A stretch of 64,000 nt of DNA, from the NCBI RefSeq assembly GCF_003967355.1, contig NZ_BIFH01000047.1, positions 60,338 to 124,337 on the forward strand, written 5' to 3'. A program made the translations under genes and the position numbers. Below the pieces are notes generated by a model that saw only the letters and a program-made list of their open reading frames with translations, did not search any database and was not told where the DNA came from. Source of the DNA: Embleya hyalina. Lineage in GTDB: Bacteria; Actinomycetota; Actinomycetes; Streptomycetales; Streptomycetaceae. Of the stretch, positions 1 to 8,551 are shown one piece after another. The number at the start of each line of letters is the position of its first letter. Positions within the stretch are counted from its first letter, which is position 1.

Positions 1-36
1 GAGCGGTACGAACGACCCGGAAAGGACGGCAGTTCG

Positions 37-384
37 ATGACGTATGTGATCGCTTTGCCCTGTGTGGACGTCACCGACAAGGCATGCATCGACGAATGCC
101 CCCTCGATTGCATCTACGAGGGCGAGCGCATGCTCTACATCCAACCGAACGAGTGCACCGACTGCGGCGCCTGCGAGCCGGTATGCCCCGTCGAAGCGAT
201 CTACTTCGAGGACGACACGCCGCAGGAGTGGCGGCACTTCAACGACGTGAACGCCGAGTTCTTCGCCACCCTCGGCGACCCCGGCGGCAGCACGAAGGTC
301 GGCCCTACCGGCCGGGACCACCCATTCGTGGCCGAACTCCCGCTCCAGGACACCGTCACCGCCCTCCCGGGCCACTCGGCTTGA
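37..384 (+). CDS. fdxA: 7Fe (3Fe-4S/4Fe-4S) ferredoxin, FdxA type
   Basis: This 115-aa soluble electron carrier belongs to the actinobacterial and mycobacterial FdxA family. Cysteines at 9, 17, 21, 25, 40, 43, 46 and 50 form the two interleaved cluster motifs: C-x7-C-x3-CP on the 3Fe-4S side and CxxCxxCxxxCP at 40-50 for the 4Fe-4S cluster. The C-terminal 55 residues are the usual acidic tail. The start is supported by a purine-rich site (GAAAGGA) about 10 bases upstream. No redox partner is adjacent in the window, so its electron acceptor cannot be named. Length and motif spacing are canonical. Confidence 0.95.
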   Translation: MTYVIALPCVDVTDKACIDECPLDCIYEGERMLYIQPNECTDCGACEPVCPVEAIYFEDDTPQEWRHFNDVNAEFFATLGDPGGSTKVGPTGRDHPFVAELPLQDTVTALPGHSA

Positions 385-432
385 CCCGGTCGGCCATTCA
401 GGCCGGTTCCGACGACGTCGAGATGGCGTCCA

Positions 433-1009
433 TCAGGACTTCGTCCACTCGACTGCCGGCCCACAGCGCACTGCGGCGGCGGGGGCCGCGAGTCCTCGGC
501 CGCGGCCTTCCTCGCCCAGGCCGATGAAGAACTCGGCCGCGGCAATGGGGTGTTCGATGGACGAGGTCGCGGTGCCGATCGGAAGGCGGAGTGCTTCACG
601 TTCCTCCGGCTCGAAGCGACCGTTGCCGCGCATGACCATCGGGTCGTTCGTCCAGCGCAGGTATGTGTCCAACAGATCGTGGCGCCTGGGCCCGATGGCC
701 AGGGATTCGGTGGCGCGCTCGAACTCGGGGTGGGTCAAGCCGATGGGATCGCCTCCCGGGGATACGCAGAACAGGGGTGTAGGCGGTGGTCTCCACCGGC
801 TCCTCGACGTGATGCCCGGTCTCGGTCTGCTCCATCCACGCGTGGAGTCGGACCGGGTCGGGCGCGATCCCTTGACACCATGTGGCGCCGTGTCCGTGGA
901 ACGCAAGGAGCAGGAGCGCGGCGGTGGTCTGTTCGAGGCAGGCCGCACGGGTGGGGCACCATCGGGCGACGCGGTGGACGAGGTGGGTGTCCGCCGGGAA
1001 CCGGGTGAC
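433..1009 (-). pseudogene. Decayed lasso-peptide B2-like (transglutaminase-fold) coding remnant
   Basis: Read on the minus strand, 1009-761 encodes a segment with the hallmarks of lasso peptide biosynthesis B2 proteins: a WCPTRAACLEQ stretch holding the catalytic-type Cys, a hydrophobic helix, then RLHAWME (the HAW motif) and a TAYTPVL end. No start codon or precursor gene fits, and the frame breaks near 770. A second protein-like stretch (THPEFERATES, then RHDLLDTYLRW) continues in another frame from about 785 to 433; I do not recognise it. With no cyclase, B1 protein or precursor nearby, I read this as a degraded leftover. Family assignment rests on motif memory only. Confidence 0.4.
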
Positions 1010-1039
1010 GCGGGGCCGCCGTTCACGCCGGACGCGAAT

Positions 1040-1254
1040 TGCGGGCAGAGCATTTCGACACCCCCGAACGGCGCGGCCGACTGCACACCCACATGGCACG
1101 CGCCTGGTGGCTCCGGGGCAAGCCGGACCAAACCATCGAAGCCTTGAACGCGGCGCTACGCGAGGAGCCCGCTGAGGTTCGAAACAGGCCTTCCATGCGA
1201 AAGCCGACGAGTGAGCTCGTGCGGCGCCAGCCCCGTGCGGTCGGCATCCGGTGG
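1040..1254 (+). pseudogene. C-terminal remnant of an XRE-family regulator with TPR-like tail
   Basis: About 70 residues on the plus strand (TPERRGRLHTHMARAWW, then ALREEPAEVRNRPSMRK) match the C-terminal tail common in Streptomyces helix-turn-helix regulators with TPR-like ends. The N-terminal DNA-binding part is absent, the natural stop appears lost, and the frame runs into the end of the SDR gene. It lies head to head with the lasso B2-like remnant, so the whole 385-1257 interval looks like a decayed accessory patch. No functional product is expected. Confidence 0.45.
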
Positions 1255-1257
1255 GAG

Positions 1258-2001
1258 TCAGCCGAGGCCGCCGTTGGTGTGGAGGGTTTGGGCGGTCAGC
1301 CAGCGGGCTTCGGGGCCGGCCAGGAAGGCGATCACGTCGGCGATGTCGGTGGGGAGGCCGAGGCGGCGTAGGGGGGTTTGGGCGGGGACGGCGGCCAGGA
1401 CCTCCGGGGGATTCGACGCGTTGAGGAGGTCGGTGTCGGTGGCGCCCGGGGCGACCGTGTTGACGGTGATGCCTCGTGGGCCGAGTTCGTGGGCGGCGAC
1501 CTTGGTGAGTTGTTCCAGGGCGCCCTTGCTCGCCGCGTAGGCCGCGATGCCGGGGGCCGGGCGGATGGTGTTGAGGGTGGAGACGTTGATGATTCGGCCG
1601 CCGTCTCGCATGTGGCGGGCCGCGTAGCGGATGGTCAGGAACGGGGCTTTGGTGTTGACGGACAGCACACGGTCGAAATCCCGTTCGGTCAGCTCGGCGA
1701 TCGGGATCGAGGCGGTGCCCGTCGCGGCGTTGTTGACCAGGATGTCGAGGCCGCCCAGGTGCTCGTCGGCCGTCGCCATGAAGCTCTCGGCCGCGCCCGG
1801 CTCGCCCAGATCGACCCGTACCGCCCGGGCCCGGCCGCCCGCCGCCTCGACCGCCGCGACCACCGCCTCGGCGGCGGTCTCCTCGCGGGCGTAGCCGAAC
1901 ACCACATCCGCGCCGTCCCGGGCCAGCCGCTCCACCACCGCTCGCCCGATCCCGCGCGAGCCTCCCGTGACCACCGCCGCCCTGCCCTTCAGTGCCGACA
2001 T
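1258..2001 (-). CDS. SDR-family NAD(P)-dependent oxidoreductase
   Basis: A 247-aa classical short-chain dehydrogenase/reductase. The cofactor motif TGGSRGIG lies at 12-19, the NNAA motif at 90-93, and the catalytic set is Asn116, Ser141, Tyr155 and Lys159 (YAASK), so the enzyme should be active on an alcohol/ketone pair; the substrate is unknown. The ATG start at 2001 has GGAGGT five bases upstream, which decides it over longer in-frame extensions. It is transcribed away from the first LysR gene, the usual layout for a LysR regulator and its target. It may act on a product of the adjacent synthase cluster, but that is inference. Confidence 0.93.
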   Translation of the reverse strand: MSALKGRAAVVTGGSRGIGRAVVERLARDGADVVFGYAREETAAEAVVAAVEAAGGRARAVRVDLGEPGAAESFMATADEHLGGLDILVNNAATGTASIPIAELTERDFDRVLSVNTKAPFLTIRYAARHMRDGGRIINVSTLNTIRPAPGIAAYAASKGALEQLTKVAAHELGPRGITVNTVAPGATDTDLLNASNPPEVLAAVPAQTPLRRLGLPTDIADVIAFLAGPEARWLTAQTLHTNGGLG

Positions 2002-2463
2002 GGCATACCTCCGATCGGTTCGATCGCCCGTTTCGGTCGGAGCCTGCGCCGCCCGAGGGGCGCGGAAACTCGGCCGCGCAGGACGGCCGGGGACGGCACG
2101 TGCGGAATCAGCAGGCTCGGGCGGCCCGTTCCGTCGGCGCGCGGTCCGGATGTCGCCGCGCAGATCACCCGGGAGGCCGTACACCCGTTCGCCAAAGCCG
2201 ACGTCGCGTTTCGCTGGACCATGAACCTGTTCTGATCCACAGTCGTAGCGAACGGATTGCAACGAGCCGATTACCCAATCCATTCACCGCGCACCGGTCG
2301 AACCGTGCCGGTCGCAGCGCAACGCGGCACCGCCGGGCGGGCCGGCGCGGTGTTCGAGGCAGTCCCCTCGGGCGCCGGGCCGGCTCGCGCGGTCGCTTCG
2401 TGATCGATGTCGCGCCCCGTTCCAGTCGCCCCCCGGAACCACGTCTCACCCTGGAGGAACACC
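2002..2463. promoter_or_regulatory. Divergent intergenic region between SDR and LysR units
   Basis: About 460 bases without a convincing gene. It must hold the promoters of the minus-strand SDR gene and of the plus-strand leader/LysR unit. I could not pick -10/-35 elements or a LysR box with confidence. Confidence 0.4.
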
Positions 2464-2565
2464 ATGGTCGACAGGCACCGTGCGGCACTCCGAGCGCCAT
2501 CTCGCACCCGGGCACACGAGCGGGTCGAAATCCTGCTCCCGGGCGGAGGCATCGATACCCCGTGA
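2464..2565 (+). CDS. Putative 33-aa leader peptide coupled to the LysR gene
   Basis: A short ORF begins MVDRHRAALRAP and ends GGGIDTP. Its ATG has a strong site, GGAGGA at 2453-2458, five bases upstream. Its TGA overlaps the GTG start of the LysR gene as GTGA, an arrangement typical of translational coupling. The LysR gene itself has only a weak, distant site (GGCGGAGG), so ribosomes may reach it through this leader. The peptide is Arg-rich with no recognisable domain. It could be a regulatory upstream ORF or simply a chance frame; the combination of strong site and exact overlap favours the former. Confidence 0.45.
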   Translation: MVDRHRAALRAPSRTRAHERVEILLPGGGIDTP

Positions 2566-3446
2566 CCCTCCAACAGTTGCGCTACCTCATCGCCGTCGCC
2601 GAGCACGGCAGTCTGACCGGCGCCGCGCAGGAACTGTTCATCGTGCAGCCCGCGCTCTCCCGGTCGTTGCAGAGCCTCGAACGCGAGTTGAACGTGGTCC
2701 TGTTCGCCCGGGTCGGCCGAGGTCTCGTGCCCACGGCGGCCGGGATCCAGGTGATCAACCTCGCGCGCAAGGTGCTGCGCGGAGTGCAGGCGATCAAGGA
2801 CCTCGTGCACGTCGAGGAGCCGACGCACAGCGGCACGGTGCACCTCGCCGCCACCGCCACGCTCGCGATCGAGTGCACGAGCTGTCTGCTGCCCGGACTG
2901 GCCAAGCGGTACCCGGAGTTGCACATCGTGGTGGACCGACAGGACAGTCGGGAGGCGCTGTTCGCGTCGCTGCGCTCGGGGGCGACCGACATCGCGATGG
3001 TGGACCTGCCCGCGCCCGGCGGCTTCGAGGTGTTGCCGCTGCGCTCCTACGAGGTGGTGCTGGTCTCGCCGAAACACACCCGGCTGCCGGACCCGGTCTC
3101 CTGGACGGACCTGGAGGAGTTGCCGATGATCCTGCCCTCCCGGCGCAGCGCGCGGCGGGCCGACTTCGAGATGTTGTTCGCCACCGCCGGGGTGCGGCCG
3201 ACGGTGGCGATGGAGACCGACGACCGGGGGGCCTGGATCCCGTGCGTGGTGGCCGGGCACGGCTCGGTGCTCTGGTACGCCGACCTGGCCCAGCCGTTCG
3301 CGTCGAGTGTGGCCGTGCGATCGATGAGCCCGAGGCTGATCCGCACGGTCGGCATGGTGCGCGGGCGCGGTCCGATCAGCCGCGAGGTGCGCACGCTGCT
3401 CGACTACTCCCGGCGTCAGGGGGTGCAGGAGATCGAGTACGTGTGA
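2562..3446 (+). CDS. LysR-family transcriptional regulator (cluster-flanking, copy 1)
   Basis: A 294-aa LTTR. The N-terminal winged helix occupies roughly residues 1-60 (TLQQLRYLIAVAEHGSLTGA, then QPALSRSLQSLERELN), followed by a linker helix and a periplasmic-binding-like effector domain from about 90 on. The GTG start at 2562 gives the normal LTTR N terminus and overlaps the stop of a small leader ORF. It is clearly paralogous to the LysR gene at 21602-22501 (both begin TLQQLRYL and share the LVSP...TRLP...PW block). It diverges from the SDR gene and converges on the last gene of the synthase operon, ending 18 bases from it. Confidence 0.93.
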   Translation: MTLQQLRYLIAVAEHGSLTGAAQELFIVQPALSRSLQSLERELNVVLFARVGRGLVPTAAGIQVINLARKVLRGVQAIKDLVHVEEPTHSGTVHLAATATLAIECTSCLLPGLAKRYPELHIVVDRQDSREALFASLRSGATDIAMVDLPAPGGFEVLPLRSYEVVLVSPKHTRLPDPVSWTDLEELPMILPSRRSARRADFEMLFATAGVRPTVAMETDDRGAWIPCVVAGHGSVLWYADLAQPFASSVAVRSMSPRLIRTVGMVRGRGPISREVRTLLDYSRRQGVQEIEYV

Positions 3447-3464
3447 GCCCCCGCCCGGATCGGC

Positions 3465-4340
3465 CTACGCGACCCGGGTGCAGGGGGATCCGAGTGCGGC
3501 GCTGAGGACGCGCGGGGCCGGTTCGCCGGCGCGGGTGCGGGTGTGCACCAGCGCCCGGCGGACGGCCGCGAGCGCGGCGCCCGGCACCACCGCGATCGTG
3601 GACCCGCCCGCGCCCGGCAGCGGGCGGGCCTCGATCGCGCCGGCGGCCAGGGCGTCGCGGACGGGCCCGGCGATCGACCCGTCGCCCATCCCGCCCGCCC
3701 GCCGCGGCACCGCCAGGACGAAGCGCAGGCCGAGCCCGTCCGGGTCGAACGGCACGTGGCTCGGCGCGCCGGTGTCGGACCCGAACACCATCACGTGGCC
3801 GGGCCTGGCGAACAACGCCACCGCGCCCAGCGGCGAATCGGTGAGCCGGATCCGGGACCGGTGGGCGTCGCCCGGCTCCGGGTCGTGGAACGCCGCCTCG
3901 ATCAGCGCCGCCGTACAGGCCAGCGGGACGGCCGCGGACAGCCCGGCGCACTCCGGCAGGTCGGTGTGTACCAGCAGATCGAGCCCGCCCGCGCCGGTGG
4001 TGCCCGCGAGCACCGGGCGGGCCCACTCCGGGACCGGGCCGACGTCGCCCCTCGGGTCCACCTCGACGCCCTCGTCCGGCCGGTCGATCGAGCCGAGCCG
4101 CAACCTCCCGTCGGTGCGCGGCGCGGCGGCGACCACCACCCGCCAGGACAGCGCCGCGGCGGCGCCCGGTCCGGCTCGCGAGCCGGACCGGCGCAGCACG
4201 TACGGCGCGGACCAGACCCCGGCCGGCGGTCGGCCGAAGGCCCGCGTGAACGCGAACGGCACCAGGCGCAACACCGGCGCCGCACCGCGGGCGGCGGGCA
4301 GCGCCGCCGCCGGCGGCGAGACGTCGTGCGGGCGGGTCAT
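3465..4340 (-). CDS. Galactokinase-like GHMP-family protein, degenerate N terminus
   Basis: A 291-aa protein, last gene of the synthase operon. The GHMP ATP-binding motif is visible as LPECAGLSAAVPLACTAALI (family form PxxxGLSSS), and a glycine-rich C-terminal motif LPGAGGSTIAVV corresponds to GHMP motif 3. The N-terminal sugar-recognition signature of galactokinases (GRVNLIGEHTDY) is missing, so either the substrate differs or catalysis is lost. An ATG at 4340 with AAAGGA six bases upstream overlaps the methyltransferase stop (ATGA). A role in activating or sensing a sugar for the operon's glycosyltransferase is plausible but unproved. Confidence 0.75.
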   Translation of the reverse strand: MTRPHDVSPPAAALPAARGAAPVLRLVPFAFTRAFGRPPAGVWSAPYVLRRSGSRAGPGAAAALSWRVVVAAAPRTDGRLRLGSIDRPDEGVEVDPRGDVGPVPEWARPVLAGTTGAGGLDLLVHTDLPECAGLSAAVPLACTAALIEAAFHDPEPGDAHRSRIRLTDSPLGAVALFARPGHVMVFGSDTGAPSHVPFDPDGLGLRFVLAVPRRAGGMGDGSIAGPVRDALAAGAIEARPLPGAGGSTIAVVPGAALAAVRRALVHTRTRAGEPAPRVLSAALGSPCTRVA

Positions 4341-6241
4341 CCCGGATCCTTTCGGGCGAGGAGACGGTACGCGTTGCTCATGCCGTGCTCGCCCGCCACG
4401 CGGGCGAGCAGCGCGCCGACGGCGTCCAGCAGCACGGACACCACGAAGCACGGCACGGACAACGTGACCAGCACGGCCCGGCGGGCCCGGCGCGGCGGGG
4501 TCGGACCACCCGGGACCCACGGCATGGCCGGGTCGGGTCCGAGCGCGGTGAGGGCCTGGGAGACCGCGCCGGTGAAGTCGTTGCCCTGGTGCGCCCGGCC
4601 GTGTTCGCGGGCGAGCACGGTGAACCCCCTGGCGTGGAGCGCGGCTTCGAGGTTGCGCCAGGGCATCAGGTGCTGGTGCTGGGGCTGGAACAGCGGCAGC
4701 CACAGGCCGCGCAGCAGCCGGCCGTACCGGCATTGCGGATCGGGCAGTTCGATCAGCAGCCGTCCGCCCGGCACCAGGACCTTGGCGGCGGCGTCGAGTT
4801 CGGCGAGCGGATCCCGGGTGTGCTCCAGGTAGTGGTGCATGCCGACCGCGTCGTAGCGGCCGGCCAAGTCGTCGGCCAGTTCCGGGAATTGACCGCGATA
4901 CCCGGTCCGGATCCAGCCGCGCCGTTCGGCCTCGGCGACCCCGTCGCCCATGTCGAGGCCGTCGAAGACGGTGTCCGGGAGCACGGTGCGGCCGACCACG
5001 CACATGTGCCCGTGGCCGGTGCCCACGTCCAGCCAGGCGCGCGGGGCGGAGTCCGCCGGCATGTGTCGGCGCAGCAGTTCGGCCCGGGCGCGGTAGGTCC
5101 GCGACATGGTGCCGAACAGCGCCTCGGCGCCCGCGCCGCCGAGGCCGTCGTAGAAGTCGCGGTAGTAGTAGTCCAGTCCGGCGAGCGACAGGCGCGGGTT
5201 CTGGAAGACGTGTGCGCAGTCCCGGCAGCGGTCGAGGGTGAAGCGGCCGGGCTTGCCCTGGAGGTGGTCACGGACGCGGCGGTGTAGCGCGAGCCGGTCC
5301 GAGCCGCACCACGGGCAGGTGTCCCGCCGGTCCTCGAAGAAGGCGGCGAGGCCGGCGGCGACGCTGCGTTCGTACGCCGGTCGCAGCGCCGCCGGATCCG
5401 GCGCCGACCGGTCGGTGGCGGCGGTCGGGCGGGGCCCGGCGACCGCGCGGAGCCAGCGCGGCACGGCCAGGAACGGACGCAGCGCGCCGGCCCGGCCCAG
5501 ATCGCGCGGGCGCACCGGCGAGCGGCCGGCGACCACGGCGAAGGGCTGCGACCACATGGCCAGGAAGACGACCGCACCCCAGAACGGGTTGGTCACGCAC
5601 GCGCCGGCGTACGCGGCGGCCTCACCCAGGTTGCCGATCAGGGTCGGCCACACCGGCACCCCGTTCGCCCGCAGCCGACGTTTGCGCAGCGCGGGGTCGG
5701 GGCGCGTCGCGGACAGCCCGGGCGCGACCGCGTGGCCGGTGCCGAGCGCGGCGAACGGCTTGAGCCGGGCGGTGAGTTCGATCAGGGCCGGGGCGTCGGG
5801 GCCGGCCAGGTCGGCGGCCGGGACGGCGGCCCGGCGCAGCACGTCCTCGTGCACGAGCAGCGCGTGCCCCGCGCCCCGGCCGCGGGCGAGCGGGTCGCGG
5901 TGGATCCGGTCCGGGTCCAACCGGCCGAGCAGGGTGAGCAGTTCGTCGCCGGGCAGATCGCCGGGAACCAGATCGAGCAGCAGCAGCCCGTGCCGCTCGG
6001 CGTGGGCGACCGCCGCGCGGACGGTGGCCTCGTCCGGGTGGACACCGGTCGCGGATACGCAGGTCCAGGGGTCGGTCCGCCGCTCCCGCGTCGACGCGAT
6101 GGGCGAGGCGGGCGACGTGGACGACACGGGCAGTGTGGGCAGTGCGCGCAGCCGCCGGCGCATCGTGCGCGTGCCGCCCGCCAGGCCGAGCCCGATCAGC
6201 AGGGCGAGCCACGGAAACGGTCCGTCCAGGGGATTCAGCAC
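4337..6241 (-). CDS. Membrane-anchored zinc-ribbon class I SAM methyltransferase
   Basis: A 634-aa composite protein. A short N-terminal hydrophobic helix (WLALLIGLGLAGG) precedes about 280 residues of unrecognised sequence that contain another hydrophobic segment (VVFLAMWSQPFAVVAG). A zinc ribbon follows (Cys309/312 in CPWC and Cys339/342 in CRDC), then a class I SAM methyltransferase domain with LDVGTGHGH near 404 and the family-typical MHHYLEH motif. A C-terminal hydrophobic helix lies near the end. The GTG at 6241 has GGAGGAG upstream and overlaps the glycosyltransferase stop. The zinc-ribbon plus methyltransferase arrangement is common in secondary-metabolite and sugar methylation. The target could be the sugar or the acyl chain. 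Confidence 0.82.
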   Translation of the reverse strand: MLNPLDGPFPWLALLIGLGLAGGTRTMRRRLRALPTLPVSSTSPASPIASTRERRTDPWTCVSATGVHPDEATVRAAVAHAERHGLLLLDLVPGDLPGDELLTLLGRLDPDRIHRDPLARGRGAGHALLVHEDVLRRAAVPAADLAGPDAPALIELTARLKPFAALGTGHAVAPGLSATRPDPALRKRRLRANGVPVWPTLIGNLGEAAAYAGACVTNPFWGAVVFLAMWSQPFAVVAGRSPVRPRDLGRAGALRPFLAVPRWLRAVAGPRPTAATDRSAPDPAALRPAYERSVAAGLAAFFEDRRDTCPWCGSDRLALHRRVRDHLQGKPGRFTLDRCRDCAHVFQNPRLSLAGLDYYYRDFYDGLGGAGAEALFGTMSRTYRARAELLRRHMPADSAPRAWLDVGTGHGHMCVVGRTVLPDTVFDGLDMGDGVAEAERRGWIRTGYRGQFPELADDLAGRYDAVGMHHYLEHTRDPLAELDAAAKVLVPGGRLLIELPDPQCRYGRLLRGLWLPLFQPQHQHLMPWRNLEAALHARGFTVLAREHGRAHQGNDFTGAVSQALTALGPDPAMPWVPGGPTPPRRARRAVLVTLSVPCFVVSVLLDAVGALLARVAGEHGMSNAYRLLARKDPG

Positions 6242-7398
6242 AGCTCCTCCAGACGTTCGGCGGCGGCGTCGGCGCCGCCGGCCGCGGCGAACGAGGCACG
6301 GATCCGGGCCGCGCCCGCGCGCAGTTCGGGGCGATCCAGCACGTCGGTGACCGCCGCGCGCAATTCGGGTACGTGCGCGCGCCCGAAACGCACCCGGACC
6401 CCGGCGCCGGCCACCACCACCTGGCGCGCCACGATCGGCTGGTCGTCCCGGATCGGGGCCAGCACCAGCGGCAGGCCGAACGCCAGCGCCTCGCACACGG
6501 TGTTGTGGCCGCCGTGCGTGACCACCGCGTCCAGGTGCGGGAGCAGGGCCGGTTGCGGGACGAACTCGCGGACCAGGACATGTTCGGCGGGTGGCCCGGC
6601 CAGTCGCTCCGGCGCGGCCAGGATCAGCTGCACCCGGTCGGCGAGCGGGCGGGTGGCGGCCACCACGGCCGGATAGAACCGGTCGCCGGCATCGCGGTTG
6701 AGGGTGCCGAGCGAGACCAGGACGTGCCGGCGATCCGGATCGAGCCGGTCCCACGGGAAGTCCACCGTCGCCGGTCGGCGGCCGAACGCGGGGCCCACAT
6801 AGCGGTGGTGCGCCGGGATCGCATCGGTCGGGCCGACCAGTTCCGGCGTGGAGAAGACCAGCACCAGCCGGGGCGAGAAGCGTGGATCGCAGTCGCCGGG
6901 TACGCCCGCCGCCACCGCCGTCTCGGCGATCCGGGTCCGCACCCACGCGTCGATCTTCGGGAAACCCACCAGCGGCCGGGTGAACTCGGCCGAGGTGGTC
7001 GCCGAAGTCGCCCACGGGATACCGGCTTTGACGGCGGCGAAGGCGCCGGCGAAGGTCTGCTGGTCGGCCACGACCACGTCCGGTCGGTAGCCGGCCACGG
7101 CCGCCGCGACGCCGGGCAGCATGGTGTGCGCGAGCGGGACCAGGGTCTCCTCGACCAGGAAGCGCAACGCGCCCACCCCGCGCAGCCGCTGCCACCTCGC
7201 GTGCAATCGGGCATAGCCGCCGGGGGCGCCGGGGGAGTCGGCGGTGGCGAACAACCGGGCGCCCAGCGGCAACAGGTCCAGGATCTCCGGCGGTCCGCAC
7301 CACACCGCCTCGTGCCCGCGCTCGGTGAGTGCCGCCGCGACCGCGACGGTGGGGTTGACGTGGCCGGCGAACGGCGGCACCACGAACATGAATCTCAT
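6235..7398 (-). CDS. UGT/MGT-type glycosyltransferase (GT1 fold)
   Basis: A 387-aa GT-B glycosyltransferase. The N terminus FMFVVPPFAGHVNPTVAVAA is the acceptor-side signature of macrolide and UGT-like enzymes, and THGGHNTVCEALAFGLPLV (about residue 290) is the nucleotide-sugar donor loop. It should transfer a sugar from an NDP donor to a hydroxyl of the operon's lipid or polyketide product in the cytosol. The ATG at 7398 overlaps the hydrolase stop by ATGA, so it is translationally coupled. No NDP-sugar biosynthesis genes are in the operon, so the sugar is probably a common pool sugar. Confidence 0.92.
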   Translation of the reverse strand: MRFMFVVPPFAGHVNPTVAVAAALTERGHEAVWCGPPEILDLLPLGARLFATADSPGAPGGYARLHARWQRLRGVGALRFLVEETLVPLAHTMLPGVAAAVAGYRPDVVVADQQTFAGAFAAVKAGIPWATSATTSAEFTRPLVGFPKIDAWVRTRIAETAVAAGVPGDCDPRFSPRLVLVFSTPELVGPTDAIPAHHRYVGPAFGRRPATVDFPWDRLDPDRRHVLVSLGTLNRDAGDRFYPAVVAATRPLADRVQLILAAPERLAGPPAEHVLVREFVPQPALLPHLDAVVTHGGHNTVCEALAFGLPLVLAPIRDDQPIVARQVVVAGAGVRVRFGRAHVPELRAAVTDVLDRPELRAGAARIRASFAAAGGADAAAERLEELC

Positions 7399-8240
7399 CG
7401 GCCGGCCCCGGGCCGCACCGCGACCGGCTCGTGCCGGGGCAACCAGTCGAGCAGCGCGGCCAACACCGGCGCGGTGGCCTCGCGCAACACGGTGTGCGCG
7501 ACGCCGGGCAGCACGGTGAGCGTGCACTGCGGGAGTACTTCGGCCAATCGCCGTGCGGACGGCGCCAGTTCGGACAACTCGCCGTACAGCGCGAGCACCG
7601 GGCAGGTCACCTCGGCGAGTTCGGCCTCGGTCGGGGCGCACGGCAGGGTGACGTCCTCGATCAGGGTGGTGCCGTTCAGGAGCGCGTCGGCGCCGGCCCG
7701 CAGCCGGGCCGCCTTGCGTGCGGGCCCCGCGGGCAGCCGCTCCGGACCCGGATGCGCCGCCAGGCCGAGCGCGGCCAGGTTGAGCGTGTTGGCCATCTCC
7801 TCGACCCAGCCGCCCGCGTACGGTTCGGTGTCGGCCGCGACGTCCAGGCACTGGCCCTCGATCAGCACCAGGCTCGCCACCAGGTCCGGCCTCGACCGGG
7901 CGACACGCAGCGCGATCAGGCCGCCGAAGCTGTTGCCGACCAGGTGCACCGGAGTGGCTACGCCGCACGCGTCGAGCAGCGCGACCAGATCGGCGACCGA
8001 GCTGCCCGGGTCGTATCCGTCGCGGGGCCGCTCGGTGCGCCCGTGTCCGCGCTGGTCGTAGAGCACGACCTCGGCGCCCGCGCGGGCGACCGGCGCGGCG
8101 AGCGTGTAGTAGAAGCTGGAGAGGTTGTCCAGCACCAGCCCGTGCAGGAAGACCACGGGCGTGCGCAGTATGGGCCGGTCGGCGGGCGGGGACAACCGCT
8201 GGACGTGAAAGCGCAGGCCGTTCGCGTGCACCTCGCTCAT
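7395..8240 (-). CDS. Alpha/beta-hydrolase (possible product-releasing esterase)
   Basis: A 281-aa alpha/beta-hydrolase. The oxyanion segment FLHGLVL, the nucleophile elbow GNSFGG (Ser104) and the C-terminal catalytic His in GVAHTVL are present. The acid position reads LYGELSEL, with Glu where Asp is usual. Located between the free ACP and the glycosyltransferase and overlapping both by four bases, it is a good candidate for hydrolysing or transferring the acyl chain from the carrier protein. It lacks the compact size of dedicated type II thioesterases, so a tailoring esterase or cyclase is also possible. Confidence 0.88.
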   Translation of the reverse strand: MSEVHANGLRFHVQRLSPPADRPILRTPVVFLHGLVLDNLSSFYYTLAAPVARAGAEVVLYDQRGHGRTERPRDGYDPGSSVADLVALLDACGVATPVHLVGNSFGGLIALRVARSRPDLVASLVLIEGQCLDVAADTEPYAGGWVEEMANTLNLAALGLAAHPGPERLPAGPARKAARLRAGADALLNGTTLIEDVTLPCAPTEAELAEVTCPVLALYGELSELAPSARRLAEVLPQCTLTVLPGVAHTVLREATAPVLAALLDWLPRHEPVAVRPGAGR

Positions 8241-8551
8241 CGACCGGCACCGCCGACGGCCTCGGCGCGGGTACAGGCCGCGATGTGCTCGACCAGGCGA
8301 CCGACGGTCATCGCCATGATCTCCTCGATCTCCAGGTCGGCGAGGAAGGCGATGAAGTCGACCCGGTCGCCGTAGCGCTCCTGGAGCCGGCCGGCCAGCG
8401 CGACGAACTCGATGCTCTCCAGGGCCAGATCGTCGTCGAAGCCGCTGTCCGGGGTGATCTCGGCGGCGATCAGCAGTTCCTCGCCGACGATCTCGGCGAG
8501 CATCCCGGCCACCTCGGCCAGGATCCGGTCCGCGTGCGGGTCCGCGCTCAT
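8237..8551 (-). CDS. Discrete acyl carrier protein
   Basis: A 104-aa carrier protein with the phosphopantetheine attachment Ser46 in DDLALESIEFVAL and the usual acidic helix II. The ATG at 8551 has GGGAGC eight bases upstream and overlaps the stop of the 1509-aa synthase; its own stop overlaps the hydrolase start. A free ACP in addition to the ACP inside the larger synthase suggests either chain transfer to the tailoring enzymes or supply of a starter or extender. The N-terminal residues are unusually His/Asp-rich but otherwise ordinary. Confidence 0.93.
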   Translation of the reverse strand: MSADPHADRILAEVAGMLAEIVGEELLIAAEITPDSGFDDDLALESIEFVALAGRLQERYGDRVDFIAFLADLEIEEIMAMTVGRLVEHIAACTRAEAVGGAGR

